Assembly (NCBI GenBank): GCA_003550275.1
Contig: QXCW01000002.1
Span: 1,860,001-1,924,000, forward strand
DNA: 64,000 nucleotides
Reading direction: 5' to 3'
Source: Flavobacteriaceae bacterium MAR_2010_72
GTDB taxonomy: Bacteria > Bacteroidota > Bacteroidia > Flavobacteriales > Flavobacteriaceae
The notes beneath the pieces were generated by a model. It saw only the letters and a list, made by a program, of their open reading frames with translations, had not been told where the DNA came from and made no database searches. The translations under genes were made by a program, and so were the position numbers. This document shows, in pieces, positions 34,997-43,620 of the stretch (its first letter is position 1; the number at the start of each line of letters is the position of its first letter).

Positions 34997-35449
34997 TTAT
35001 TCTAATATTTGTTCAGCGTGAATCTTTGATTTCACCTTATCTATTACTTTTTCAATAATTCCATTTTCATTAATTACGAAAGTAACACGATGAATGCCGT
35101 CAAACTCGCGACCCATAAACTTTTTAGGGCCCCAAACGCCAAAAGCATTGATTACCTCCTTATCAACATCAGCAAGTAGTGGATATTGGAATTTGAACTT
35201 CTTTTTAAAGTTCGACTGCTTTTTTGCCGTATCAGCACTAACACCCAAAATTTCATAGCCTTTTTCAGCTAACATTTTGTAGTGATCTCTTAAATTACAG
35301 GCTTCAACGGTACAGGTAGGTGTATTTGCAGCTGGGTAAAAGAATACTACTAGTTTTTTTCCTTTATAATCTTCCAATGATATGGTATTGCCTTGTTCAT
35401 CTTTTGCTGAAAAATTAGGAGCCTTATCTCCCGGTTGTAATGTCGTCAT
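34997..35449 (-). CDS. bcp: Thiol peroxidase, Bcp/PrxQ peroxiredoxin
   Basis: A 150-residue cytoplasmic peroxiredoxin reducing hydroperoxides with thioredoxin. Seen: the peroxidatic cysteine in FYPAANTPTCTVEACNLRD, where the usual TPGCT is TPTCT, plus a second cysteine five residues later (the resolving cysteine of the PrxQ alpha-2 type), and FGVWGPKKFMGREF. I use the ATG at 35449 (MTTLQPGDKAPNF); a longer reading would add 15 residues across the nth promoter. Divergent from nth, with 37 bases between the two ATGs. Confidence 0.93.
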   Translation of the reverse strand: MTTLQPGDKAPNFSAKDEQGNTISLEDYKGKKLVVFFYPAANTPTCTVEACNLRDHYKMLAEKGYEILGVSADTAKKQSNFKKKFKFQYPLLADVDKEVINAFGVWGPKKFMGREFDGIHRVTFVINENGIIEKVIDKVKSKIHAEQILE

Positions 35450-35463
35450 ATTTGTTACCTTTG
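35435..35463 (+). promoter_or_regulatory. Predicted promoter for nth
   Basis: TTG (35435-35437), an 18-base spacer and TACCTTTG (35456-35463), 23 bases before the nth ATG. The -33 element lies inside the start of bcp. Confidence 0.7.
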
Positions 35464-35486
35464 ATTTTTCGTAAAAATACAACTTT

Positions 35487-36146
35487 ATGACCAAGCAAGA
35501 AAAGGTAGATTTTGTAATAAAAACCCTAAATGAACTTTATCCTACAATCCCAATTCCTTTAGAACATAAGGACCCTTATACATTACTTATTGCGGTATTA
35601 ATGTCGGCTCAAAGTACAGATGTACGTGTTAACCAAATTACGCCTATACTTTTTGAAAAGGCCGATAATCCGTATGATATGGTAAAACTTACAGTTGAAG
35701 AAATACGAGAAGTTATTAAACCTGTAGGCTTATCACCTATGAAAAGCAAGGGGATTTATGGCCTTTCTAAAATACTTATTGAAAAATATAACGGCGAAGT
35801 GCCTAAAACATATGAAGCTTTAGAAGCTCTACCTGCTGTTGGTCATAAAACGGCTGCGGTGGTTTTATCTCAAGCGTTTGGTATTCCTGCATTTCCAGTG
35901 GACACCCATATTCATCGTCTCATGTACCGCTGGGGTTTAAGCAATGGTAAAAATGTGGTTCAAACAGAAAAAGACGCAAAACGTTTATTTCCAAAGGAAC
36001 TGTGGAACGATTTACATCTTCAAATTATTTGGTATGGTAGGGAATATTCACCTGCAAGAGGCTGGGATTTAAACAAAGACATTATTACCAAATCCATTGG
36101 TCGATCGACGGTAATTAAAGAGTACATGAAAACAAAAAAGTCCTGA
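35487..36146 (+). CDS. nth: Endonuclease III, form without the iron-sulfur cluster
   Basis: Base-excision-repair glycosylase/AP lyase for oxidised pyrimidines, 219 residues. Helix-hairpin-helix with the catalytic lysine in LPAVGHKTAAVVL (K121) and the catalytic aspartate in FPVDTHIHRL (D139) are both present. However, the C-terminal four-cysteine [4Fe-4S] loop of typical Nth is replaced by YSPARGWDLNKDIITKSIGR, and the whole protein contains no cysteine. It should still be a bifunctional glycosylase, but without the redox-sensing cluster. Its stop codon lies inside the terminator stem. Confidence 0.93.
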   Translation: MTKQEKVDFVIKTLNELYPTIPIPLEHKDPYTLLIAVLMSAQSTDVRVNQITPILFEKADNPYDMVKLTVEEIREVIKPVGLSPMKSKGIYGLSKILIEKYNGEVPKTYEALEALPAVGHKTAAVVLSQAFGIPAFPVDTHIHRLMYRWGLSNGKNVVQTEKDAKRLFPKELWNDLHLQIIWYGREYSPARGWDLNKDIITKSIGRSTVIKEYMKTKKS

Positions 36147-36169
36147 CGACTAACAAATCAGGACTTTTT
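36135..36169. terminator. Bidirectional terminator between nth and the 47-residue gene
   Basis: AAAAAGTCCTGA (36135-36146) pairs perfectly with TCAGGACTTTTT (36158-36169) around an 11-base loop. A- and T-runs on both sides let it end the rightward nth and the leftward small gene, whose stop is five bases away. Confidence 0.9.
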
Positions 36170-36173
36170 CAGA

Positions 36174-36317
36174 TTAATTAAGAAGTGCTTCAAACTTCAT
36201 TTTATTACAATTAATAACACTTAAAGCCTTAGAATAATTTAAAAGAAAATCTATTGTTTCTTTCTTTGGGTTCAGGGTTTCTTTAATTTGAGGGTTTTTT
36301 GAGTAAAGTTTTGCCAT
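36174..36317 (-). CDS. 47-residue conserved-looking small protein
   Basis: A short gene starting MAKLYSKNPQIKETLNPKKE and ending NKMKFEALLN, 47 residues, followed at once by a strong terminator. It lies 56 bases downstream of the ECF sigma gene on the same strand. The composition is ordinary protein (mixed charged and hydrophobic residues, a helix-like IDFLLNYSKALSVI at about 22-35, one cysteine at 37), with no signal peptide or membrane segment. I believe similar small proteins follow this sigma factor in other flavobacteria, but that is memory rather than a search. Function unknown; a small regulator is one guess. Confidence 0.7.
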   Translation of the reverse strand: MAKLYSKNPQIKETLNPKKETIDFLLNYSKALSVINCNKMKFEALLN

Positions 36318-36373
36318 TATCGCTTTTTTAGGGTTTAATATCTTATTAACGAGGCAAAACTTTATTTATTGTA

Positions 36374-36958
36374 TTAATTTGTTAAAATGATATTATTTTT
36401 ATCGATAACCTTCCTTAAATTGATTAAAGCATAGCGCATTCTGCCGAGTGCCGTATTGATACTTACCCCTGTTCTATCGGATATTTCCTTAAAACTCATA
36501 TCATTATACATACGCATGATTAGAACTTCTTTTTGGTCCTCTGGTAATTCTTCAATAAGACGCCGTACATCTGATTCTACCTGATCTTTAATGAGTTGTT
36601 TTTCTGCATTTAAGCTCGAATCTCCTAATACCGAAAAAATACTGAATTCACCAGAGTTGTCGAATTTGGGCATACGACTGTTTTTTCTGAAGTGATCAAT
36701 GACCAAATTATGCGCAATTCGCATAACCCAAGGTAAAAATTTACCTTCTTCGTTATATTTCCCTAATTTAAGAGTTTTAATAACCTTAATAAAGGTGTCC
36801 TGAAAAATGTCTTCAGTTATGTCTTTATCAAAGACCTTTGAATAAATAAAACTGTAGATTTTTTGTTTGTGCCTATAAATTAAAATAGAAAGTGAATTTT
36901 CATCACCTTCAATATAATTCTTCACTAAAGCGGCATCAGCGATAAGTTCGTGTCTCAT
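36374..36958 (-). CDS. ECF-type RNA polymerase sigma factor
   Basis: A 194-residue sigma-70-family factor of the extracytoplasmic-function group. Region 2 is seen at about 25-95 (IYSFIYSKVFDKDITEDIFQDTFIKV, with the -10 recognition helix and WVMRIAHNLVIDHFRK), region 4 at about 130-185 (LPEDQKEVLIMRMYNDMSFKEI followed by a helix-turn-helix DRTGVSINTALGRMRYA). No anti-sigma factor gene is adjacent, so regulation is by transcription or an unlinked partner. I start at 36958; an ATG two codons earlier is equally possible. It is divergent from uvrA across 234 bases. Confidence 0.93.
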   Translation of the reverse strand: MRHELIADAALVKNYIEGDENSLSILIYRHKQKIYSFIYSKVFDKDITEDIFQDTFIKVIKTLKLGKYNEEGKFLPWVMRIAHNLVIDHFRKNSRMPKFDNSGEFSIFSVLGDSSLNAEKQLIKDQVESDVRRLIEELPEDQKEVLIMRMYNDMSFKEISDRTGVSINTALGRMRYALINLRKVIDKNNIILTN

Positions 36959-37165
36959 AATCATTACTTTAAAAGACTAAAAGTTAATGTAGTACACTTT
37001 TAGCTCGGGGTTAATTTTTTAAAGTAATATTATATTATAGGCGAATGATTTTTAATGATTTATCAACCAAATATAACAACAATCATTCCTAAAAAGCAAA
37101 AAAACCTTTAAAAATTTAACATTTTATTCGGCAACAAACTTTTTTTACTGATTAAATACTTATGG

Positions 37166-37173
37166 TATCTTTG
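37166..37173 (+). promoter_or_regulatory. Predicted -7 box for uvrA
   Basis: TATCTTTG, exact TAnnTTTG match, 26 bases before the uvrA ATG. The remainder of the 234-base divergent region (36959-37198) is A/T-rich and shows no gene or clear second promoter; I see no SOS box. Confidence 0.55.
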
Positions 37174-37198
37174 CGAATCTTTAAGTTTCAAATCCATT

Positions 37199-39982
37199 AT
37201 GAACATCACTATATCTGAAGTCAATCCAAAACAAAACATCATTATAAAAGGGGCAAAACTTCATAATTTAAAAAATATTGATGTTGTTATTCCTAGAAAT
37301 AAATTAGTAGTTATCACAGGTTTGTCAGGCTCTGGAAAATCCAGCTTGGCATTTGACACCTTATACGCTGAAGGTCAACGCCGTTATGTTGAAAGCCTTT
37401 CAAGTTATGCACGTCAATTTTTAGGACGTTTGAATAAACCAAAAGTAGATTACATAAAGGGCATAGCTCCCGCCATTGCTATTGAGCAAAAAGTAAATTC
37501 TACTAATCCTCGTTCCACGGTGGGGACGACTACAGAAATTTATGATTACCTAAAACTCCTTTTTGCAAGGATTGGAAAAACATATTCGCCAATTTCAAGC
37601 AAATTGGTTAAAAAGCATACAACAACAGACATCATAACATTAATAAAACAGTTTAAAGAAGGTGAGAAGTTGTTGCTTCTTGCCCCTATAGTTTTGGAAG
37701 AAGGACGTAGCATGAATGATAAACTCAATGTGCTCCAGCAACAAGGCTACGCGCGAATTAAACTTAATGAGGAGGTTTTAAGAATTGATGAAGTCTCTGA
37801 TAAAGCAATAAAAGGTCCTGTTCATTTGGTGGTTGATAGAATTATCATCAAGCATGAAGAAGATTTTTACAATCGTTTGGCTGATGCCATTGAAACCACA
37901 TTTTTTGAGGGTAAGGGCAGTTGTATTGTCGAATCGCTTTCAACACAAAAGCAGCATGAGTTCAATAATAAATTTGAATTGGATGGCATGACCTTTTTGG
38001 AGCCTAATGTGCATTTATTCAGCTTTAATAATCCCTATGGAGCCTGTCCAAAATGTGAAGGTTATGGTGATGTAATAGGAATAGATGAAGATTTGGTAAT
38101 CCCAAACACTGGTCTGTCGGTTTATGAAAATGCCATTTTTCCATGGCGAGGTGAAAGTATGAGATGGTACAGAGATCAATTGGTAAATAACTCGCATAAA
38201 TTTGATTTTCCGGTTCATAAACCCTACTTCCAATTAACAGATGAACAAAAACAACTAATTTGGAAAGGCAATCAGTATTTTGAAGGATTGGATTCCTTCT
38301 TTGAAGAATTAGAATCTAAAGCCTATAAAATTCAAAATAGAGTGATGTTGTCTCGCTACAGAGGGAAAACTAGGTGCAATACCTGCAAAGGCAAACGTTT
38401 AAGACCAGAAGCTAATTTTGTTAAAATTGGCGGTGCCACGATTACCGATTTGGTAGAAATGCCTTTAGATCATCTTGCGCAATTTTTTAGCAATCTTAAG
38501 CTAAATGATTATGACATAAAAATTGCCGAACGTTTATTAAAGGAAATCACAAATCGTCTTACTTTTTTATCAAACGTTGGTCTAGATTATTTAAACTTAA
38601 ATAGGAAGTCAAACACCTTGTCTGGCGGAGAAAGTCAGCGTATCAATTTGGCAACCTCATTAGGCAGTAGTCTTGTTGGCTCTATGTATATATTAGACGA
38701 GCCTAGCATTGGACTCCATCCAAAAGACACCCAAAAACTAATAAAAGTACTTGAAGCATTGCGTGATTTAGGCAATACCGTTATTGTAGTCGAGCATGAT
38801 GAGGATATTATGAAGGCAGCAGATGAGATTATCGATATTGGTCCAGAAGCTGGTACATTTGGAGGCGAAGTTGTTGCTCATGGTGAATTTAAGGATATTT
38901 TGGTTTCTAACTCGTTAACTGCAAAGTACCTCAATGGCGCTTTAGAAATTGAAGTGCCTAAAAAGCGTCGTACTTCAAAATATCATGTAGATATTATTGG
39001 TGCTCGTGAAAATAATCTTAAAAATATAGACGTGAGTTTTCCTTTAGAAATGTTAACTGTAATAACAGGCGTTTCGGGAAGTGGAAAAAGCACATTGATT
39101 AAAAAAATACTTTTTCCTGCACTTCAGAAAAAATTAACTGATTTTGGAGATAAACCAGGACAATTCAGTGAAATCTCTGGAAATTTCAGTAATGTTAAGC
39201 ATATTGAATTTGTAGATCAAAATCCTATTGGACGTTCGTCCAGATCCAATCCTGTAACTTATATAAAGGCTTATGATGACATTAGGGCTTTATATGCCAA
39301 TCAAAAATTAAGTAAAATCAGGAATTATCAGGCTAAACATTTTAGTTTTAATGTCGATGGAGGTCGCTGTGAGACCTGTAAAGGTGAAGGTGAGGTCACC
39401 ATCGAGATGCAATTTATGGCCGATGTACACTTAGAATGTGAAACCTGTAATGGAAAGCGTTTTAAAAAGGAAGTATTGGAAGTTACATTTAATGATAAAT
39501 CGATCGATGATATTTTAAATCTCACCATTGATGATGCCATTGCTTTCTTTTCCTTACATCAACAAACTAAAATTGAAAATAAACTGCAACCCTTACAGGA
39601 TGTAGGTTTGGGCTATGTAACGCTTGGACAGAGCTCTTCTACCCTTTCAGGTGGTGAAGCGCAACGTATTAAGTTAGCTTCCTTTTTAGGAAAAGGTTCT
39701 AGAAGCGATAATGCACTCTTCATTTTTGATGAGCCAACTACCGGACTTCATTTTCACGATATCAAAAAACTCTTAAAATCATTTGATGCCTTAATTGAAC
39801 AAGGACATTCCATTTTAGTCATAGAGCACAATTTAGATCTTATTAAATGTGCAGATTATATTATCGATTTGGGGCCTGAAGGTGGTGAGCGCGGTGGCCA
39901 ACTCATATCCAAAGGTACCCCAGAGGAATTAGTAAAAAACCCTAATTCGGTAACTGGCGTGTTTTTAAAAGAAAAACTTTAA
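37199..39982 (+). CDS. uvrA: Excinuclease ABC subunit A
   Basis: Damage-recognition ATPase of nucleotide excision repair, 927 residues. Two ABC modules: Walker A GLSGSGKSSLAFD near 43 and GVSGSGKSTLIKK near 630; signatures LSGGESQRINLA near 478 and LSGGEAQRIKLA near 818; zinc-binding CPKCEGYGD and CNTCKGKRL in the first half and CETCKGEGE with CETCNGKRF in the second. Ends of the modules carry LDEPSIGLHP and FDEPTTGLHF. Length and order are typical of a canonical UvrA1. Preceded by its own promoter; its stop is only three bases from the stop of the convergent DUF3667 gene. Confidence 0.97.
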   Translation: MNITISEVNPKQNIIIKGAKLHNLKNIDVVIPRNKLVVITGLSGSGKSSLAFDTLYAEGQRRYVESLSSYARQFLGRLNKPKVDYIKGIAPAIAIEQKVNSTNPRSTVGTTTEIYDYLKLLFARIGKTYSPISSKLVKKHTTTDIITLIKQFKEGEKLLLLAPIVLEEGRSMNDKLNVLQQQGYARIKLNEEVLRIDEVSDKAIKGPVHLVVDRIIIKHEEDFYNRLADAIETTFFEGKGSCIVESLSTQKQHEFNNKFELDGMTFLEPNVHLFSFNNPYGACPKCEGYGDVIGIDEDLVIPNTGLSVYENAIFPWRGESMRWYRDQLVNNSHKFDFPVHKPYFQLTDEQKQLIWKGNQYFEGLDSFFEELESKAYKIQNRVMLSRYRGKTRCNTCKGKRLRPEANFVKIGGATITDLVEMPLDHLAQFFSNLKLNDYDIKIAERLLKEITNRLTFLSNVGLDYLNLNRKSNTLSGGESQRINLATSLGSSLVGSMYILDEPSIGLHPKDTQKLIKVLEALRDLGNTVIVVEHDEDIMKAADEIIDIGPEAGTFGGEVVAHGEFKDILVSNSLTAKYLNGALEIEVPKKRRTSKYHVDIIGARENNLKNIDVSFPLEMLTVITGVSGSGKSTLIKKILFPALQKKLTDFGDKPGQFSEISGNFSNVKHIEFVDQNPIGRSSRSNPVTYIKAYDDIRALYANQKLSKIRNYQAKHFSFNVDGGRCETCKGEGEVTIEMQFMADVHLECETCNGKRFKKEVLEVTFNDKSIDDILNLTIDDAIAFFSLHQQTKIENKLQPLQDVGLGYVTLGQSSSTLSGGEAQRIKLASFLGKGSRSDNALFIFDEPTTGLHFHDIKKLLKSFDALIEQGHSILVIEHNLDLIKCADYIIDLGPEGGERGGQLISKGTPEELVKNPNSVTGVFLKEKL

Positions 39983-39985
39983 AGT

Positions 39986-41065
39986 TTAATAAAACAAAAA
40001 CGAAAACATTAATAGAAATATAATAGCAGTTGGTATCACCATCATTAAAAATGTAAATGTTATGGTACTGCTTTTAAAAAGTGTCCAAAACCAATGTTGA
40101 CCGTAAAAATTCTTTAAGGCCATAAACAGGTAAATAAAGGTTGAAAGCGCAATTAACCAATCAATCCAATCTGGAATCTCCCAAATCCTGTTCAGTCCAA
40201 AAATAATACTGAAAACCATAAACAAAAAGGAGAAATAATAAAAACTGAACACCAAGTGATGGGCATATCTTCCTTTGTTAAAATAGAATATTTTCAAAAG
40301 CAGCGCAAAGAGTGGTAACAGAAAGAACATTGCAATTGGTATACTATTGAAAAAGGTCATAATAATAGAACCCGCTCCCCTATTTCTATGAAATTTTAAT
40401 AGCTGACCATAAAATTTTCTAGTAAAATAACCTGCATCATCATCCATGCCCATAGCTTTGTAAATCTCTTTGTCTTCTGCATTTATGGCGATTAAAGAAT
40501 CAACACTTTTTTCGTCATAATTAAAGGTGGTATTATACGTTTTATCTCTAGAACCACTGGTTTTCATAATTGAATCGGCCATTTTGATATCCTCGTCTTT
40601 TAAACCAAATATTTTTTGGTTTTCTTTTAAAGGCTTAAGCATCTTTTCAATTTCAATTGAGTCTAATTCAGGTTTTACCTCTTCAATACTATCCCTCTGT
40701 TTTACTAAAGATTCCAGTTTTTCTTTTTTCATTGCAGTATCTGCTTTTTCTGCAATATCATTCACTGTGAACGACAGTATAAAAAAGCATATAACCGAAA
40801 TGAAAAGGTACATCTGAGCAGGATGCAAAAACAACAACCGTTTTCCTTCCAGAAATTTTTTGGCCAAGTATCCCGGACGGACCATCAGCGGAATAAAACT
40901 CTTGAAAAATCGAGCATCAAAAGAGAAATAGTTACTTATGGTGTTGTAAAATAAGACACCAATGGTAAGATCATCATTTGACTTTTGACCACAATGAGGG
41001 CAAAAATCAAAGCCTTCTTCAAATTCTCTCTCACAATTGGCACAGGTAACAGTTGGTTTATCCAT
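39986..41065 (-). CDS. DUF3667 membrane protein with zinc ribbon
   Basis: A 359-residue inner-membrane protein. The N-terminus is a zinc ribbon with C-x2-C (CANC, residues 9-12) and C-x2-C (CPHC, 22-25). Then a membrane-associated LLFLHPAQMYLFISVICFFILSF (about 81-103), the DUF3667 signature, an acidic cytoplasmic or periplasmic insert of about 110 residues rich in D, E, K and S (about 107-225), and at least four further helices in the C-terminal third (about 233-260, 270-290, 305-325, 335-358). Function unknown. It converges with uvrA. Confidence 0.86.
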   Translation of the reverse strand: MDKPTVTCANCEREFEEGFDFCPHCGQKSNDDLTIGVLFYNTISNYFSFDARFFKSFIPLMVRPGYLAKKFLEGKRLLFLHPAQMYLFISVICFFILSFTVNDIAEKADTAMKKEKLESLVKQRDSIEEVKPELDSIEIEKMLKPLKENQKIFGLKDEDIKMADSIMKTSGSRDKTYNTTFNYDEKSVDSLIAINAEDKEIYKAMGMDDDAGYFTRKFYGQLLKFHRNRGAGSIIMTFFNSIPIAMFFLLPLFALLLKIFYFNKGRYAHHLVFSFYYFSFLFMVFSIIFGLNRIWEIPDWIDWLIALSTFIYLFMALKNFYGQHWFWTLFKSSTITFTFLMMVIPTAIIFLLMFSFLFY

Positions 41066-41115
41066 ATTAGTTGATTAGCACTATAAAAATAGTAAAATTC
41101 ATCTTAAGCTAATAT

Positions 41116-41135
41116 ACTGATAATCAATATTCAGT
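41116..41135. repeat. Inverted repeat upstream of sigma-54-like promoter
   Basis: ACTGA (41116-41120) and TCAGT (41131-41135) form an inverted repeat around a 10-base spacer, ending five bases before the -24 element. A possible regulator site, but short enough to be chance. Confidence 0.3.
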
Positions 41136-41140
41136 GATTT

Positions 41141-41157
41141 TTGGCACGCAAATTGGT
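41141..41157 (+). promoter_or_regulatory. Sigma-54-like -24/-12 promoter, first paralog
   Basis: TTGGCACG, four bases, TTGG: matches the RpoN consensus TTGGCACG-N4-TTGC at all positions but the final one, with the correct 10-base distance between the GG and the second G. Start expected about 55 bases before the ATG at 41224. Confidence 0.65.
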
Positions 41158-41223
41158 TCTTTTAGAACAAATAGCGTAAGCCGAAAAGCTATAAGAGTAG
41201 GCATCACTTTAAAATCTAATATT

Positions 41224-41898
41224 ATGAAACGATTATTACTATTAGTTACAGGTTTGTTGATTGGAATAACAACTGTTAACGCACAACATGCAAGAAAAGG
41301 AAAAGATTTTAAATCGGGGCATTATCGTTTTGCAGAGCCAATTTCATTTGTTGAACGCGGTGTAGAATTTTTAATTTTTCCGGATGGAAGTTTTGACTTT
41401 AATACCAACATAGATGATTCTTATTACAATGCTAATACCTTTTACAGAACCAAAGGCAACAGAGAAACTTCAGTAAACGTCACTTTTGGTTCGCCAGGTA
41501 GCATTAGCCGAGTCCATTATTCTTCTCGAAGAGATCGTGGGGTTTTAATTACACATGACCGAGATGGAAAAGTAAGACGTATTGGTAACGTGTTCATTAA
41601 CTACGATAGAATTGGAAGAATAACGAGAGCTGGTTCGGTTTATATGAACTACCAAAGAGGTAATGGTAATTTAAGACAAGTTGGAGGTCTGCGAGTGAAC
41701 TATAACCATTGGGGAGAAATTGTTCATGTTTCTGGTATTGTGAACCATAGCAATGCCCACATGAATTATATTGATGATAATAGACAATGGGATGATCATC
41801 ATTATTTTGATGACAGAGACCACGATGATAGTGATATGTACTATTATTACAGAAAAGGAAATGATGTTAAAAAGCAAAAAAGAATAAAGAGAAAATAA
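41224..41898 (+). CDS. Secreted repeat protein, sigma-54-linked paralog A
   Basis: A 224-residue exported protein of unknown family. I start it at 41224 (MKRLLLLVTGLL), which gives a proper signal peptide ending in NAQ and leaves the -24/-12 promoter upstream; a longer reading would cover the promoter. After a short linker it has FVERGVEFLIFPDGSFDFN (about 39-57), then a series of about 19-residue beta-hairpin repeats built on a pattern like GxVxxNYxxxGRITRAGxV (GNVFINYDRIGRITRAG, GSVYMNYQRG, GGLRVNYNHWGEI), and a C-terminal tail rich in D and H then K (DDHHYFDDRDHDD). The protein at 43621 shares the core and repeats. No enzyme motif is visible. Confidence 0.8.
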   Translation: MKRLLLLVTGLLIGITTVNAQHARKGKDFKSGHYRFAEPISFVERGVEFLIFPDGSFDFNTNIDDSYYNANTFYRTKGNRETSVNVTFGSPGSISRVHYSSRRDRGVLITHDRDGKVRRIGNVFINYDRIGRITRAGSVYMNYQRGNGNLRQVGGLRVNYNHWGEIVHVSGIVNHSNAHMNYIDDNRQWDDHHYFDDRDHDDSDMYYYYRKGNDVKKQKRIKRK

Positions 41899-41917
41899 CT
41901 TTTTTGATTGGTTGATG

Positions 41918-41957
41918 AAAATCCCGTTAGGTATCCCCAATGCCTTTCGGGATTTTT
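41918..41957 (+). terminator. Terminator after paralog A
   Basis: AAAATCCCG (41918-41926) and CGGGATTTTT (41948-41957), with an inner pair AGGTAT/ATGCCT separated by matching TT bulges. It resembles in sequence and position the terminator at 44845-44892 after the second paralog, and both are preceded by a T6-G-(A/G)-TTGGTT segment. Confidence 0.85.
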
Positions 41958-41994
41958 AGCTTTAATACATATCCCTTTATTAAGAAGCAATTAG

Positions 41995-43428
41995 TTAGTC
42001 CCTAATTTTTGTTGAATAATTTTGATGGCTTTTCATTTTAATGACTTTACCATTTTCATCCCTTACAAATTGCAAGGTCTCCCCTAACTCACCATTATCT
42101 CTAATGCGTTTAAAGGTATCGCCTTCAATGTGTTTATAAAATGTCATAGCATCTGCTGGGTCTTCTGTTGGCAATCCTAAACTTACCAATTTACCATTCC
42201 ATACCGCTATATAGTTTTCACTCCACCAAGGTTGACTGTTGTAATAACCTGTAAAATCGTTTAAATTGATTTTCGAGTTTGCACCTTGCTTTATAGTTTC
42301 AACTTTATTCAAAATTTTATGAATTCCAGACGCATATCTATTTGGGTTTGTGCCACTAGCATTAATCATCACCGCGTAGGCCATTTTTGTTTTTGGATTT
42401 AGTTGTAAGGAACTTCTATATCCAGGGCAGCTACCGCCATGACTTACCCATTTTGATCCATCAGATCCTTTGTATACTGAAAATCCTAATCCCCAAGTTT
42501 GACCAAAATCTTCATCAGTCCAATGTACATTGTGCATGTTTTTTAAGGTTGATGGTTTTAAAATTTCAGTTTCTTGAGCCTCCAACAATCTAAACTGCCA
42601 TGATGCGAATCTTCCTAAATCTAAAACATTTGAAGAAAACCCTGCTGCAGCAGTCACATTATTGGCTTCATAAATATTGACTTTAGAGCGCTGATTGGTT
42701 CTATCTACAGCTGAATACCCGTAGGCTAATTGTTTGCCATATAAATCTTTTGGTAAATAGGTTCTTGTGTCCTTTAGTCTTAAAGGCGTTAAAATATATT
42801 CATTAACATATGCATCATATGAAACACCTGAAATCTCTTCAATAATATTTCCCAAAAGAGACAATGCCAAATTACTATATTGCCAATAGGTTGAAGCAGG
42901 ATACAAAGTCTCTTGAGTAGCTAATTTAGCTTTTACTTCTTCTAAAGTTGGAAACGGAAAATCAGGACCTGTCCAGTAGGGAACATCGGCTTGTCTAGGC
43001 AATCCAGAAGAATGCGTGAGCAAGGACCGTATGGTTATTGGTCCACTAGTTGCATATTGTTGTTTGAGATTGTACCAAGGTAATACATCTTCAATTTTAT
43101 CATCCAATCTCAATTTACCCTCATCATATAATTTCATAATAGCAACCGAGGTAAATAGTTTTGAAATCGAACAAATGCTACAAATGGTTTCAGGAGTTGA
43201 AGCTACTTGATCCTCAACATTTGAGTAACCAAAAGCTCCTGTCCAAAGCACCTCTTGATCCTTAACCACAATAGCAGAAATTCCTGGCAAATTTTCGAAA
43301 TCTTTTTGAGCATCGAGCCACACTTCAATTAATTTGTAAGCTTCGTTGTAATTTTTGGTTTCTGTTTGGGCTCCAATATATTGAAATGTAATAATGGAAA
43401 TGAATAGATAAAATAGAATTGTTTTCAT
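41995..43428 (-). CDS. Serine hydrolase, beta-lactamase/class C type
   Basis: A 477-residue exported hydrolase. Signal peptide about 1-20 (QYIGAQ). Seen: the nucleophile motif CSISKLFTSVAIMK (S-x-x-K), the tyrosine motif YSNLALSLLG, and the third motif in WVSHGGSCPGYRS where KTG is replaced by HGG, common in class C-like esterases. The last 120 residues (about 355-477) form a separate beta-rich domain. Such enzymes are peptidases or esterases and not necessarily beta-lactamases. It lies between the two paralogous secreted-protein genes on the opposite strand, possibly by chance. Confidence 0.9.
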   Translation of the reverse strand: MKTILFYLFISIITFQYIGAQTETKNYNEAYKLIEVWLDAQKDFENLPGISAIVVKDQEVLWTGAFGYSNVEDQVASTPETICSICSISKLFTSVAIMKLYDEGKLRLDDKIEDVLPWYNLKQQYATSGPITIRSLLTHSSGLPRQADVPYWTGPDFPFPTLEEVKAKLATQETLYPASTYWQYSNLALSLLGNIIEEISGVSYDAYVNEYILTPLRLKDTRTYLPKDLYGKQLAYGYSAVDRTNQRSKVNIYEANNVTAAAGFSSNVLDLGRFASWQFRLLEAQETEILKPSTLKNMHNVHWTDEDFGQTWGLGFSVYKGSDGSKWVSHGGSCPGYRSSLQLNPKTKMAYAVMINASGTNPNRYASGIHKILNKVETIKQGANSKINLNDFTGYYNSQPWWSENYIAVWNGKLVSLGLPTEDPADAMTFYKHIEGDTFKRIRDNGELGETLQFVRDENGKVIKMKSHQNYSTKIRD

Positions 43429-43568
43429 TTTAAATAAATTGATTATAGTCCTTCTAAAATACGATTTTATAACTCAATACAAAACATCTTTTTTGGTCAG
43501 GGAAATTAAATAATCAGCATTTTATTTAATTGATTTAAATTCAACAGGTTATATTGTTGTTTCATTTT

Positions 43569-43585
43569 TTGGCACGTTGTTTGTA
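43569..43585 (+). promoter_or_regulatory. Sigma-54-like -24/-12 promoter, second paralog
   Basis: TTGGCACG, four bases, TTGTA, with the same spacing as the element at 41141. Its -12 dinucleotide is GT where the consensus is GC. About 37 bases before the ATG at 43621, giving a short leader of about 25 bases. Confidence 0.65.
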
Positions 43586-43620
43586 AACTATAAAGTGAAA
43601 ATTATTTTAAACTTTAAATT

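Noticed and set aside
41995-43428. Considered the serine hydrolase as a true antibiotic-resistance beta-lactamase
   Set aside because: The third motif is HGG and there is an additional C-terminal domain; class C-like peptidases and esterases with this layout are common in flavobacteria.
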